From: Parcubacteria group bacterium
GTDB lineage: Bacteria; Patescibacteriota; Minisyncoccia; UBA6257; JACRHW01
Assembly: GCA_016217555.1 (NCBI GenBank)
Contig: JACRHW010000004.1
Span: forward strand, 1 to 54,461
Length of the DNA stretch: 54,461 nt
Direction: 5' to 3'
Shown: in pieces, positions 24,947 through 33,422 of the stretch
Layout: the number at the start of each line of letters is the position of its first letter
Position numbering within the stretch: the first letter of the stretch is position 1
The notes under the pieces: generated by a model
What the model was told of the DNA's origin: nothing
Seen by the model: only the letters and a program-made list of their open reading frames with translations
The model's database searches: none
Program-made: the position numbers and the translations under genes

Positions 24947-25585
24947 TCATGTCAATGATAGTCGTTTTGCGATATCGATGTTGACCTTTTCTGTCTCTTG
25001 TGGATTGTAGAAGTTGTAGAAGAGCTCTACGAGTTCCTCGGTGCCTAGGCGTACTGCATTTACGCCGATGCGTTGTAGTCCCCCCATCACCACATCAGTC
25101 CTCTGGTCGAGCTGGTATTTTTTTGTCTCAAAATCTTCTGAAAGTTCTTCTTTTGATTTTGATTTACCAAAGAGTCCCCCCCCACCAGAAACAGAGATAA
25201 CATCATAAGGCACGGTGACATAAAATCGTTTCGACATAATAGTCGAAGTACTTACCAAATCTCGTATGAAGGCGATATATTCTTCGATTTGAGTATGAAG
25301 AAGGTCGTCTGTTTCTTTTTCTTTTTGCGCATTTACAAGATCAAGGTATTTCACAATATTTAACTTTCTAGAATGGATGACAATTTCTATAGGAAAATCG
25401 AGGGCATTTAAAAATTCTTGGAAGGCTCCTACAATTGCATTTTGTTCGGTCTCTGTTTTGAGGTACACGTTAACACCTTGCACCATCACAATAGCACGCA
25501 GACTTCCATTTTTAAGGATTACCGTTCCATCTCGGAAGGTATCTATTTCAACAAATTGTTGTGTAGGTGATGATTCTTTAGCCAT
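24947..25585 (-). CDS. TraC N-terminal-like protein of the secretion cluster
   Basis: 212 residues, cytoplasmic, no signal. It begins VEIDTFRDGTVILKNGSLRAIVMVQGVNVYLKTE, resembling the N-terminal part of TraC/VirB4-type proteins in Gram-positive and CPR clusters (YFERGHVYTVDGSYVRILEV-like role). A helical middle contains RKLNIVKYLDL, and GGGGLFGKSK is a flexible loop. There is no Walker motif. The downstream VirB4 has its own N-domain, so this is a separate protein, not a broken piece. It probably docks between PrgI-type membrane protein and the ATPase; this is inference from neighbours. Confidence 0.82.
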   Translation of the reverse strand: MAKESSPTQQFVEIDTFRDGTVILKNGSLRAIVMVQGVNVYLKTETEQNAIVGAFQEFLNALDFPIEIVIHSRKLNIVKYLDLVNAQKEKETDDLLHTQIEEYIAFIRDLVSTSTIMSKRFYVTVPYDVISVSGGGGLFGKSKSKEELSEDFETKKYQLDQRTDVVMGGLQRIGVNAVRLGTEELVELFYNFYNPQETEKVNIDIAKRLSLT

Positions 25586-25594
25586 AAATTTAAT

Positions 25595-25691
25595 ATACCA
25601 ATATACAAATGTTACGAATTGTACGAATCACTACAAATACCGTACGTATTAGTATCCATTAGTATCATTCGCATAATTCGTATATTTGTAT
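25595..25691. repeat. family A palindromic spacer, copy 5
   Basis: Near-identical to copy 4, filling the PrgI to TraC-N junction. Confidence 0.9.
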
Positions 25692-25697
25692 GTTAAT

Positions 25698-26096
25698 CTA
25701 TTGTTTTCCTCTTGCGTCGAGGAGATGTGCTATTTGTTCTAGGCGTTCTTCGGATGTTCGTTCTTGTATTGGTTTTTTTTCTTCGATGACCTGTTTTGTT
25801 TCTTTTTTCTCTACGACAAATCCTCGTTGGTAAATATAGAGATGTGGATTCCAGATGTATTTAAACCATGCAAAAAGGATTGTTGAGAACGATCTGCCAT
25901 TTATTTTTATAAACCCGAATGCTGCACTTACTCCCATAATTGCTGCGCTTATCACCATCCATGGTGTCGTTTCGAGAAAGGGATAGAGCATTGCGCACAT
26001 GGCACCCGCAACCACAAACATAAAGAACTGCTTCATTGTGAGAAATGGTGTGATCTTGTCCTCTACATCAATAAATTGTGGCACCATCGCCTGCAT
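25698..26096 (-). CDS. PrgI-family membrane protein
   Basis: 132 residues. The opening VPQFIDVEDKITPFLTMKQFFMFVVAG followed by two tandem membrane helices (about 24-44 and 46-66) and a cytoplasmic KIN....F.....Y..NP..Y..QR tail is the pattern of the PrgI/VirB3-like family. These proteins sit next to VirB4 in Gram-positive conjugation systems and most likely anchor it at the membrane. The Lys/Glu-rich tail after about residue 95 is probably disordered. Upstream of the TraC-like and VirB4 genes in the same operon. Confidence 0.9.
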   Translation of the reverse strand: MQAMVPQFIDVEDKITPFLTMKQFFMFVVAGAMCAMLYPFLETTPWMVISAAIMGVSAAFGFIKINGRSFSTILFAWFKYIWNPHLYIYQRGFVVEKKETKQVIEEKKPIQERTSEERLEQIAHLLDARGKQ

Positions 26097-26105
26097 AAAT
26101 TTAAT

Positions 26106-26217
26106 ATACCAATATACAAATGTTACGAATGATACGAATCACTACGAATACGTATCATTCGATTCTGTTTCTCATTCGTATCCATTAGTATCATTCGCAT
26201 AATTCGTATATTGGTAT
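26106..26217. repeat. family A palindromic spacer, copy 6
   Basis: Ends ATACCAATATACAAATG and CATAATTCGTATATTGGTAT. The centre is longer than in copies 4 and 5. Confidence 0.85.
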
Positions 26218-26218
26218 G

Positions 26219-27637
26219 TTAATCTTTTAAGTTTAACATATTCCCACTTTGAACTATATCACCTGCCGTGTTTGTTGTAGCTCCTGAGGGCGAAGGTTTG
26301 GCAGGAGACGCAGGAAGTCCGACTTCCCCAAATTGACGTCGTACCGAAGGGTCGGTATGATACTCCTCTAAATCCATCACCCGGTGTTCTGTAGGAAGAG
26401 CGTTTTCATGTTCCACTGGTGTTTTATGGAAGGTGTCTCTAGGTAGAGGTTGAACCTCCTTTGGAAGTTCAACCTCTTTAAGTTGAACGTTTCCCTGGAT
26501 TCCCGCCTTAGTTCGACTAAGCTCACTACTAGTCGCGGGAATGAAAGGAGGAATTATATTCCCTGAGCTTGTCGAAGGGGCGTTTTGTGGTTGGTCGGAA
26601 GTCGAACTTCCGGACATTGGAGCGTCGGGAATGACAGGAGGCGTCGTCGGTGCAACTGGCTTGGGGGTTAGTGGTGTGGGCGTTGAGGGCTGGATACTAG
26701 AATTTGGTACTTGCGTCATCGTAGGTGGTTCAGGATGAACATACTTAAACATCACGTGTGGTGTTTGATCGACGGTCGTAGGAAGTCCGACTTCCCCAAG
26801 TTGAACGTTACTCTGGATTCCCGCCTGCGCAGGAATGACAGGGGGGGTGGTAGAAGTTTGACCTCCCAAGTATTGACGTTCGTTTGTTTGTTGGAAGTCG
26901 GACTTCTTTGTATTGATCGGTGGCACACTCTGCGTCTCATACTCCCCAACAGGTGCTTGCGGCGCGCGTCGTATGTCGTCTGTGCCTCGTTGGACTTCGA
27001 GAATTGAGGGGCGTGAGCCTAGCGGTCGTGCAACCTGAAGCGGTGGCGGCGCAATAGGGCGAAACGTTTTCTTGTCATCCTCGGGCTTGCCGCCCATAGC
27101 GAGCCTCGCCTCGACGGGAGGAGTCTTTTTTTCTTCTGTCATCCTGAGGCTTGTGCCGAAGGATCTCTCATCTACCGCTGGTGCTGGAGGCGGGAGATTC
27201 TTCGCCTGCGGACTCAGAATGACTGGCGTGGTCGTCGTTGGTGCGATGGGCTTAATTGTCGGAGCTGGGGTGGTAGCAGTTGGCATCTCTAACCATTCTT
27301 TTTTAGGTGGGTAGGTCAAAAGCACTTCAGTAATCGATTTTTTGTGAGGTATAAAAAGTTCGTGGTTTAGGTCTCCAGCAATTGCAGTGGCAACTATCAT
27401 ACTTACGCCAAGGTCTTTTACAAAAATGTCTTTAAGAATGTCTGGATGAATAAAACCCATAAACACCCAGGAGGTATTTTCCCGAAGTCTGTCGGCTTGT
27501 TTTTCGCTAAGCGAGTATTTTGTGATTATTTTATTTAATACTTCTTGAGTTTCGGCAGAAAAAATTGCCTTTCGAAGATCGTCAGGAATGAGATCAAGGC
27601 GTTCGCGAAATTGTTGTTGAGAAATATTGATTTGCAT
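26219..27637 (-). CDS. hypothetical secretion-cluster protein with repeat-built disordered region
   Basis: 472 residues. Residues 1-110 form a helical folded domain (FRERLDLIPDDLRKAIFSAETQEVLNKI and SLSEKQADRLRENTSW) of a type that recurs in CPR proteins. The remaining three quarters are Pro/Thr/Gln-rich and made from in-frame palindromic DNA repeats: PVIPAQAGIQSNVQLGEVGLP, ELSRTKAGIQGNVQLKEVELP, QFGEVGLPASP and SFGTSLRMTEEK. There is no signal or membrane segment. It lies between VirB6-like and PrgI genes and is likely cytoplasmic, perhaps a scaffold. Function unknown. Confidence 0.8.
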   Translation of the reverse strand: MQINISQQQFRERLDLIPDDLRKAIFSAETQEVLNKIITKYSLSEKQADRLRENTSWVFMGFIHPDILKDIFVKDLGVSMIVATAIAGDLNHELFIPHKKSITEVLLTYPPKKEWLEMPTATTPAPTIKPIAPTTTTPVILSPQAKNLPPPAPAVDERSFGTSLRMTEEKKTPPVEARLAMGGKPEDDKKTFRPIAPPPLQVARPLGSRPSILEVQRGTDDIRRAPQAPVGEYETQSVPPINTKKSDFQQTNERQYLGGQTSTTPPVIPAQAGIQSNVQLGEVGLPTTVDQTPHVMFKYVHPEPPTMTQVPNSSIQPSTPTPLTPKPVAPTTPPVIPDAPMSGSSTSDQPQNAPSTSSGNIIPPFIPATSSELSRTKAGIQGNVQLKEVELPKEVQPLPRDTFHKTPVEHENALPTEHRVMDLEEYHTDPSVRRQFGEVGLPASPAKPSPSGATTNTAGDIVQSGNMLNLKD

Positions 27638-27670
27638 TTGGTTTGTGTTCCAGATTTTTATAGTGGCTTC

Positions 27671-30187
27671 TTATTTTCTACTATTTCGTGGTATTACTAT
27701 TCCCCCGCTTGTTTGTTGCCATCCTTGTGGTACAGGAGCCGTATTTTTTGCTTTTTGTGCTTCGGCGAGATCTCTTTGGGCTTGTGCAAGATCTTGTTGT
27801 GTCTTGATTGTCTCTTGGTGCCGACGTTCGGAGGTAGCCATTTGTTCAGCGCGTTGTTCATCCTTTTCTGTTCGAAGTGCTAGCAGATCTGTTTTGAGCG
27901 ATTCGTTATCGCCGGCCATTTTAGCATACATGTGTTTGTTTGCTACGATATCTTGATAAAATTGAGAATTAACTTTTTTAAGTTGTGCAAATCCATCCTT
28001 ACTACTATGTATGTCAGTAAGTATTCTTTCTGCGTATTGAGAGCCTCCTTGTCTACTTGAGGCGTTACTTAATATTGCTGCTCCACGGCTCGATTCTCGT
28101 ATGGCGGCAAGGCGTTCGCGAGAACCATTTCCTGTTGTTAGGTGTTCCATATTTAGGGATGCAAGTGCTGTAGGGCTCATACCATCGACAACAACTTTCA
28201 TGGCTTGTTGTTTTTCCTCGGATGTTGTTGCCGCGAGGACGCTTTCATGATAATCGGGATGAGATGTTACTAGAGCCTTAAACGTATCGGGCGACTCGTT
28301 TTGTAATTGGGTTCGCACCTCCCTGTTGCCGAGATCTACAGACGCGAGAGTTTTTTCATCTAACCTCCCCTCTTTGTTAAAATGGTCAGCGAGTTTTCCC
28401 TTAGTTACCACATCTCCTGCAATGGCACCCTTGGGCTGCATACTCTTCTTGAGTGCATTTTCGTCAAATTGGCCGGCATGTTTAACAAACCATTCCATGT
28501 TTTCCTTCTTTTTGTCTTTATCCTTTTCTGCACTTGCTGCACGGTAGATAGCTTCTGTTTCTTCTGGCTCAAACTTTTTTCCCTCTTTTACCAGATTTTC
28601 TGCGTGTTTCACATCTAATTTATGCATGGTATCTAGGTCGTGTGTATTCGGGTTTTGTTTTTTCTGATAATTCTTACGCATCTCACCTATTGTCGTACTA
28701 TCTGCTACCTTAAGTCTTTCATCAGTATCGTCGAGCTTGCCTACGCCTGTTTGTATTCCTTTTCCTGCTTTCATTAGTTTACCGCCTATGAATCCTCCTC
28801 GTTTTGCCCCCTCTTGCATTAACTTTCCCCCCATACCTTTTGCTGCCATGCCGAGACCTGACTTTGCAATAGCACCAGCACCTCCTGTTGCGACAGCCAT
28901 AGCTATGTCTAGAACGAATGACGCAAGCTTGTCGAGTCCTTTCCATGCTGCGGCCACCGCAGACATAAGGAGTGTCCCGAGAAGTATCGCAGTGATAGTG
29001 AAGTTTACAAGTGGGGAGGTGATGCCGGCTCCTGGTTTGAAGATTGAACTATACATTGGGCCATAAATTGCAAAAGCAAGATAGATAAAGAAGAGCGATA
29101 CGGTAGGCATAAAACACCAGGTAAGAAATTCTTTCCACCATTTTTGCCAGTCTGCTTTTTTAAAAATAAGGTGAAGCCATATAAGTGGTGAAAGGACGGT
29201 GTATTGAATGAGGTAGACGATGCGGGCAATCATAGGGATAAGAATAACTAAAAAAACAATGATGATGAAAAGTATAAAACCGGGCATTGCCATAAGGGTG
29301 AGGAGTGGTACCCCATTAGTATCTTTTTCTGCAATGCTTGTAATGTTTGATGTGTTAAGAATAAGACCAGCAAGATTTTGTTCTGTGCTCATCTGATTTA
29401 ACATAAACGAGGAGGAGATCGCATTCATATCGAGAAAAAAACCAATAAAAACAAGACTGAAGTTGATAAGGAGTGCCCCCAGAATGACGTCTAAGAAGAG
29501 CTTTCGGTAGGTGTATTGGGTAACATTAAGCATCGTCGCAAACGCCATAAGGATCATCGCGAGGACGAAGCAGAGGTTTACCAAATCTCTTAAAAATTGC
29601 CATGCGACAATGACAGCCGAGAGATCGAGGATAGGGTACTGTATCACCCACTGCATAAACGCGGCAATGACGTTTAACACAACGAGTTCGGCATTAATGA
29701 ATACTATGGCTATAAATCCGGGAAGTTCACACGCAAGCGGGTCAGAAATCCAACTAAAAAACCATGCAAACCAAGAGTCGCTTTTACCACAGTTAACTTT
29801 TAGTCCAACTTTGGCAGTATTCGCTTTATCTATATTGGGCCCATCCCCCGCCGCCGTTGAGCGTGGGGCAGTGTCTGGGGTTTCACCTGCTGCCCTTAAT
29901 TCAGCATCTTGCCTTGCCATATCTGTTCTAGCTAAATCGTCTTGTTGTTGTTGTGTCAGCACTTCTTCACCCTGACCTACAGCCGAAATTCCTGCAAACA
30001 CGGAAGGTGTTGTGGTTTGTACAAAAAATCCAACTAAAAGAAACACCACCAACATTGCTGTCATCCCCGGCTTGATCGGGGATCCAGGAAACGTTGATTC
30101 TGGATTTCCGCCTTCGCGGGAATGACAGAAAGAGGGCCAAGAATGACAGGTTGAATTACTTTTGATGTTTGAGTTATAGTTTTGCAT
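27671..30187 (-). CDS. VirB6/TrbL-like polytopic membrane protein
   Basis: Up to 838 residues. If translation starts at the ATG at 30062-30064 (MTAMLVVFLLVGFFVQTTTPSVFAG, a signal peptide) it has 797. Residues 1-44 of the long form, MQNYNSNIKS ... CHSREGGNPE ..., are encoded by repeats, and neither start has a good ribosome site. The central part has about six to eight membrane helices (GFIAIVFINAELVVLNVIAAFM, FVLAMILMAFATML, LFIIIVFLVILIPMIARIVYLI, LLMSAVAAAW), as in VirB6/TrbL channels. A Gly-rich segment and a 350-residue charged helical cytoplasmic tail follow, ending in a Gln-rich coiled coil. Probable translocation channel of the cluster. Confidence 0.85.
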   Translation of the reverse strand: MQNYNSNIKSNSTCHSWPSFCHSREGGNPESTFPGSPIKPGMTAMLVVFLLVGFFVQTTTPSVFAGISAVGQGEEVLTQQQQDDLARTDMARQDAELRAAGETPDTAPRSTAAGDGPNIDKANTAKVGLKVNCGKSDSWFAWFFSWISDPLACELPGFIAIVFINAELVVLNVIAAFMQWVIQYPILDLSAVIVAWQFLRDLVNLCFVLAMILMAFATMLNVTQYTYRKLFLDVILGALLINFSLVFIGFFLDMNAISSSFMLNQMSTEQNLAGLILNTSNITSIAEKDTNGVPLLTLMAMPGFILFIIIVFLVILIPMIARIVYLIQYTVLSPLIWLHLIFKKADWQKWWKEFLTWCFMPTVSLFFIYLAFAIYGPMYSSIFKPGAGITSPLVNFTITAILLGTLLMSAVAAAWKGLDKLASFVLDIAMAVATGGAGAIAKSGLGMAAKGMGGKLMQEGAKRGGFIGGKLMKAGKGIQTGVGKLDDTDERLKVADSTTIGEMRKNYQKKQNPNTHDLDTMHKLDVKHAENLVKEGKKFEPEETEAIYRAASAEKDKDKKKENMEWFVKHAGQFDENALKKSMQPKGAIAGDVVTKGKLADHFNKEGRLDEKTLASVDLGNREVRTQLQNESPDTFKALVTSHPDYHESVLAATTSEEKQQAMKVVVDGMSPTALASLNMEHLTTGNGSRERLAAIRESSRGAAILSNASSRQGGSQYAERILTDIHSSKDGFAQLKKVNSQFYQDIVANKHMYAKMAGDNESLKTDLLALRTEKDEQRAEQMATSERRHQETIKTQQDLAQAQRDLAEAQKAKNTAPVPQGWQQTSGGIVIPRNSRK
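30100..30127. repeat. family B palindrome at the 5' end of the VirB6-like gene
   Basis: GATTTCCGCCTTCGCGGGAATGACAG; read in the gene's frame it gives CHSREGGNP. Confidence 0.7.
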
Positions 30188-30196
30188 TTCTACTAC

Positions 30197-33190
30197 TTAT
30201 CTAAAAATTCCATAAGAGGCTTGGCACCATAGTTGGTTGTTTTGTGGCGTACATGACTGATTTTGTTGTATGGTGCAAGAGAGTCTATTGAGCTGACCGC
30301 TTACACAGGGGCGATTTGTTTGATTATCGCAGTAGGTTATTCCATCGGGTAATCTGTTATTTACACACAGCGTGTTATCGCAGATTGATCTGTCGAGATG
30401 TCTGTTTTCAAAACAGGTGTCGGCGGGTTTTGTCGTGTAGTTAATAGCTATCGTTTGGTTATTTTGAAGGACGAGATTTTGGAATTCTGTCGATGAGGCG
30501 TTGTTTACAAACATAGTGATGTCGTGGAAGGGATCCACCTTGTAGCTAAGGACCTGAGTGTTATTGAGTGTTTCTGGCCATGCGGTAAACAAATCTCCAA
30601 GAGTGTATGCTTTTTGTGCGAGTGATTGGATGAAAATGTCGCCCGAGGCATCAACGGTGTGAAGAGGGTTAAAACACCCCTGTCCTGTTGCCCCGATATT
30701 TGCGGGAGGTTTTGTTGTCGCTTTTATCGCGCCGGTATTTTCTACGGCGTTAATTTCTAGGTGGGATTTGATACTTACTACTTGTGCGAGTAGTGCATTT
30801 ACAAAACGTGAGCGTTCGGGGATGCTTTGTTCTACCGCTTTAATCTCTGTATCGACACTGGTAAGGAACTGGCTTTCGAGTTGCATGGAGGGTTCGAGTT
30901 GTTGTGGTTTGCTTTGTGAATCTTTGGCGTTGTCTATCCACGCCTGTTCATCGTTGAGTGTCGCTTTGTTATCATCATTATCGACGATGCGTGTTGCAAT
31001 GTTGGGAAGGGCATCGCTTGCAATCTGTCGATTGTCAGAAGGACATCGTGCAATATCTTCATAAATTGTTTTTGCTTGCTGAAGCTTTTGATCAATGACC
31101 CTAAGTTGCTCATTCGCGATCTGTATACGATTTGGTAGGTCGAGATTATTTATCGCGTCTGAATTATATTCTTGTTGTATATCTTGTCCTGTGTTAAATA
31201 GACCGGCTGCTGTTTCGCAATCTGCCTGTGCTGATTTAGGGAGAACGCTACAATCAATTCCCTGTGCTGAGCCTCCTGTGTTGTCTCCAATTGTCATGCC
31301 AGCAAGTCCTCCTCCGCTACCTCCAGAATATCCTCCCCCACTACTGCCGCCACCATTTGAGCTTCCGCCAAACATCCCATCCAACGATCCATTCTGCGAG
31401 ACGAATTGTTCGATAAAATCTTTTGCTGGGTTGTTGCTATCAAGTGAATTACCATATTGTGAGAGTTGTCCAAGAGCATTTTTTTTCAAGATGTCGCCAA
31501 TGTTTGCTGTTTTTCCTCCTTTTTTACCCGTCAACTTGTTAATAATGGAGTTGTCGAGGAAGCTGTTCATCCACTCTTCGATGGTGTTGTTAAGCATCTG
31601 CTTAATATCGATCCCCATAAGTTCGTTCTCTACCTTGTCGTGTGTAGCACCACGAGTTTTTGGCTCCCACCCACACCCATAAGTGCTAAGACCAATACAA
31701 GCATCTTGTGTTTTTGCACCATTACAGACGTCCGCATCTGTCATAAATTCATCATTCGGATCAAGTTGGGTTGTGTTTTGTACAGTCTCTTGAACGTTCG
31801 CAGCACTTTCTATCGCCGTTGCGTGGGAGCCATCGGAGGCACCATCAGTGCTGCCTGTGCCTGTGTTTCCTATTATGGCGGTTTTGCTCAGAACGTATGG
31901 TTCCAAGAGTCGTGCATTTGAGGCGAATTGTTGTGAGGGGTTGTAAAGAAATGCAGCAGTGCCTCTGGCGCCGGTGGGTTTTGTTATTGAATTAGTGTCG
32001 ATGATATTAGGTGAGGTTTTTCCACTGGTGCTACCTGTAAAAGTACCACTTCCAGAGTCCCCAGGGGTAGAATTATTACCAGTAAACACGCAATCCCCAT
32101 CACCAACCATTCCATTTTCCGCAGCGTCTAATCTGGCTACTGCTTTTTCTGCATTTTCTCCGGCATCTGTCCCTGCTTTCCTTGCACGTAAAGGCCCAAG
32201 GGCTTCTATACTAGCAAGGATGTTATAGTTGTTCTTTAGGAGCTGTGCAAGTATCGCTACTGGTTCGTCAGGTTTTGTACTTGGTATGCCATACACTCGA
32301 ACAGATGGAAAATTTTTAACTCTCTGACGGGCTTGTTCGAGCCCCCGTTCTTCTTGTAAATATACTTGCTGATACGTGTTTTGATACGCGTTGAAGTAGG
32401 TGTTGGCGTAGCGGGTGCCCCAGTTGGTGATCCAGCGAGGGGCGCCGTTGTTTTGGAGCAGGCCAAGCATTTTGCTTTTGATCGTCTCCGTCAAAGCAAG
32501 CTTCAACCGTTCAGTAATCTTCTTCAAAATTCCATCAAATTGTATCAACTGCCTTTGTTTTTTGTCTTCCTCGGCAGCCTTCCTTGTATTAGTTGTTATT
32601 TCCTGCTGTTTTACGAGATCTTGCAGTGTGTGTATTTTGATTGAAATTTGATCTAGTGAAGCCGTCACCTTGGCGAGTAGCCCTTCTGCTTCAGCATTGG
32701 CTGCTTGATATTTAGCACAAGCGGGGTCCGTACCCCAGAAGTCACATATTGGTGACCACACTTGCGTTTCAGCCAAGGCAACGGTATACAAGCCAATATT
32801 GGTACTTACTTCTGCTAAGCTGACTGAAATCTCCTGGCAGCTTACTAAGATATCCTTTGTATCTTTTCCAAGCTCTTTTTTATTAAAAGCATCTCGAATC
32901 AGATCAAAAGGTGCATTAAAAATGGTTGTAAAGAGGTCCCCCTTTTTTTCTTTTACTGCAAAGCCGGCTGCTTGTAATGCGGCATCGCTAACGCCTTCCG
33001 CGGATACTATATTACGTAATGAGTCGGTTGAACAAATATCCAATCCCTTGGCTACGTCATTTACTTTTGCCGCATCTACGGGGATTTCTTTTAAAGCACC
33101 CAATATTCCGGCGAGGGCATTTGTTGTGCCTGGTTGGCTCACAAAAAGAACAAAAACGATAAGGACGGTGCACCCAATTTTTTTATACAT
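30197..33190 (-). CDS. large secreted Cys-rich protein of the secretion cluster
   Basis: 997 residues from the ATG at 33188-33190 (MYKKIGCTVLIVFVLFVSQPGTTNALAG, a signal peptide). A longer frame to 33322 adds 44 residues encoded by repeats, including a REP sequence. The mature protein has a helical N-terminal half (coiled coil about 170-260), a Gly/Ser-rich hinge (GGSSNGGGSSGGGYSGGSGG) and a C-terminal tail with about ten Cys in the last 75 residues (CFENRHLDRSICDNTLCVNNR...). An internal DADVCNGAKTQDACIGLSTYGCGW also suggests disulfides and an extracytoplasmic site. It has no enzyme motif. Probable envelope-spanning or tip component. I do not recognise a family. Confidence 0.82.
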   Translation of the reverse strand: MYKKIGCTVLIVFVLFVSQPGTTNALAGILGALKEIPVDAAKVNDVAKGLDICSTDSLRNIVSAEGVSDAALQAAGFAVKEKKGDLFTTIFNAPFDLIRDAFNKKELGKDTKDILVSCQEISVSLAEVSTNIGLYTVALAETQVWSPICDFWGTDPACAKYQAANAEAEGLLAKVTASLDQISIKIHTLQDLVKQQEITTNTRKAAEEDKKQRQLIQFDGILKKITERLKLALTETIKSKMLGLLQNNGAPRWITNWGTRYANTYFNAYQNTYQQVYLQEERGLEQARQRVKNFPSVRVYGIPSTKPDEPVAILAQLLKNNYNILASIEALGPLRARKAGTDAGENAEKAVARLDAAENGMVGDGDCVFTGNNSTPGDSGSGTFTGSTSGKTSPNIIDTNSITKPTGARGTAAFLYNPSQQFASNARLLEPYVLSKTAIIGNTGTGSTDGASDGSHATAIESAANVQETVQNTTQLDPNDEFMTDADVCNGAKTQDACIGLSTYGCGWEPKTRGATHDKVENELMGIDIKQMLNNTIEEWMNSFLDNSIINKLTGKKGGKTANIGDILKKNALGQLSQYGNSLDSNNPAKDFIEQFVSQNGSLDGMFGGSSNGGGSSGGGYSGGSGGGLAGMTIGDNTGGSAQGIDCSVLPKSAQADCETAAGLFNTGQDIQQEYNSDAINNLDLPNRIQIANEQLRVIDQKLQQAKTIYEDIARCPSDNRQIASDALPNIATRIVDNDDNKATLNDEQAWIDNAKDSQSKPQQLEPSMQLESQFLTSVDTEIKAVEQSIPERSRFVNALLAQVVSIKSHLEINAVENTGAIKATTKPPANIGATGQGCFNPLHTVDASGDIFIQSLAQKAYTLGDLFTAWPETLNNTQVLSYKVDPFHDITMFVNNASSTEFQNLVLQNNQTIAINYTTKPADTCFENRHLDRSICDNTLCVNNRLPDGITYCDNQTNRPCVSGQLNRLSCTIQQNQSCTPQNNQLWCQASYGIFR

Positions 33191-33194
33191 TAAT

Positions 33195-33214
33195 GGGGAC
33201 AGCCACCATTGTTT
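33195..33214. repeat. solo REP sequence identical to the RAYT ends
   Basis: GGGGACAGCCACCATTGTTT, 20 of 20 identical to 19921-19940, 5 bp upstream of the preferred start of the large secreted protein and next to a family B palindrome at 33231-33256. Confidence 0.9.
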
Positions 33215-33331
33215 TGGAGATATTGATTCTGGATTCCCGCTTTCGCGGGAATGACAAATAGGGCGTCGGGAAGGACAAACAGTTTTGATTTTTGGGTTGC
33301 AGTTTTGCATTTGGGATTTCATAAGTTATAC

Positions 33332-33419
33332 ATACCAATATACAAATGTTACGAATTGTACGAATCACTACAAATCCTGTACGTATTAGTATCCATTCGT
33401 ATCATTCGCATATTTGTAT
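33332..33419. repeat. family A palindromic spacer, copy 7
   Basis: Ends ATACCAATATACAAATG and CATTCGCATATTTGTAT. It fills most of the gap between the 250-residue membrane protein gene and the next gene. Confidence 0.8.
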
Positions 33420-33422
33420 TCT

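Noticed and set aside
23045-25585. A single VirB4/TraC gene broken by a palindrome insertion
   Set aside because: The 596-residue ATPase has its own complete N-terminal region, and the 212-residue protein ends cleanly before the palindrome, so they are two genes.
6399-26217. A CRISPR array made of the near-identical 97-bp repeats
   Set aside because: Copies are separated by whole genes, not by spacers of constant length, and no cas genes are present.
31095-31682. A 195-residue plus-strand frame within the large secreted protein gene
   Set aside because: Antisense to a long coding frame; composition (Pro/Ser/Cys runs) mirrors the Gly/Ser hinge on the other strand.
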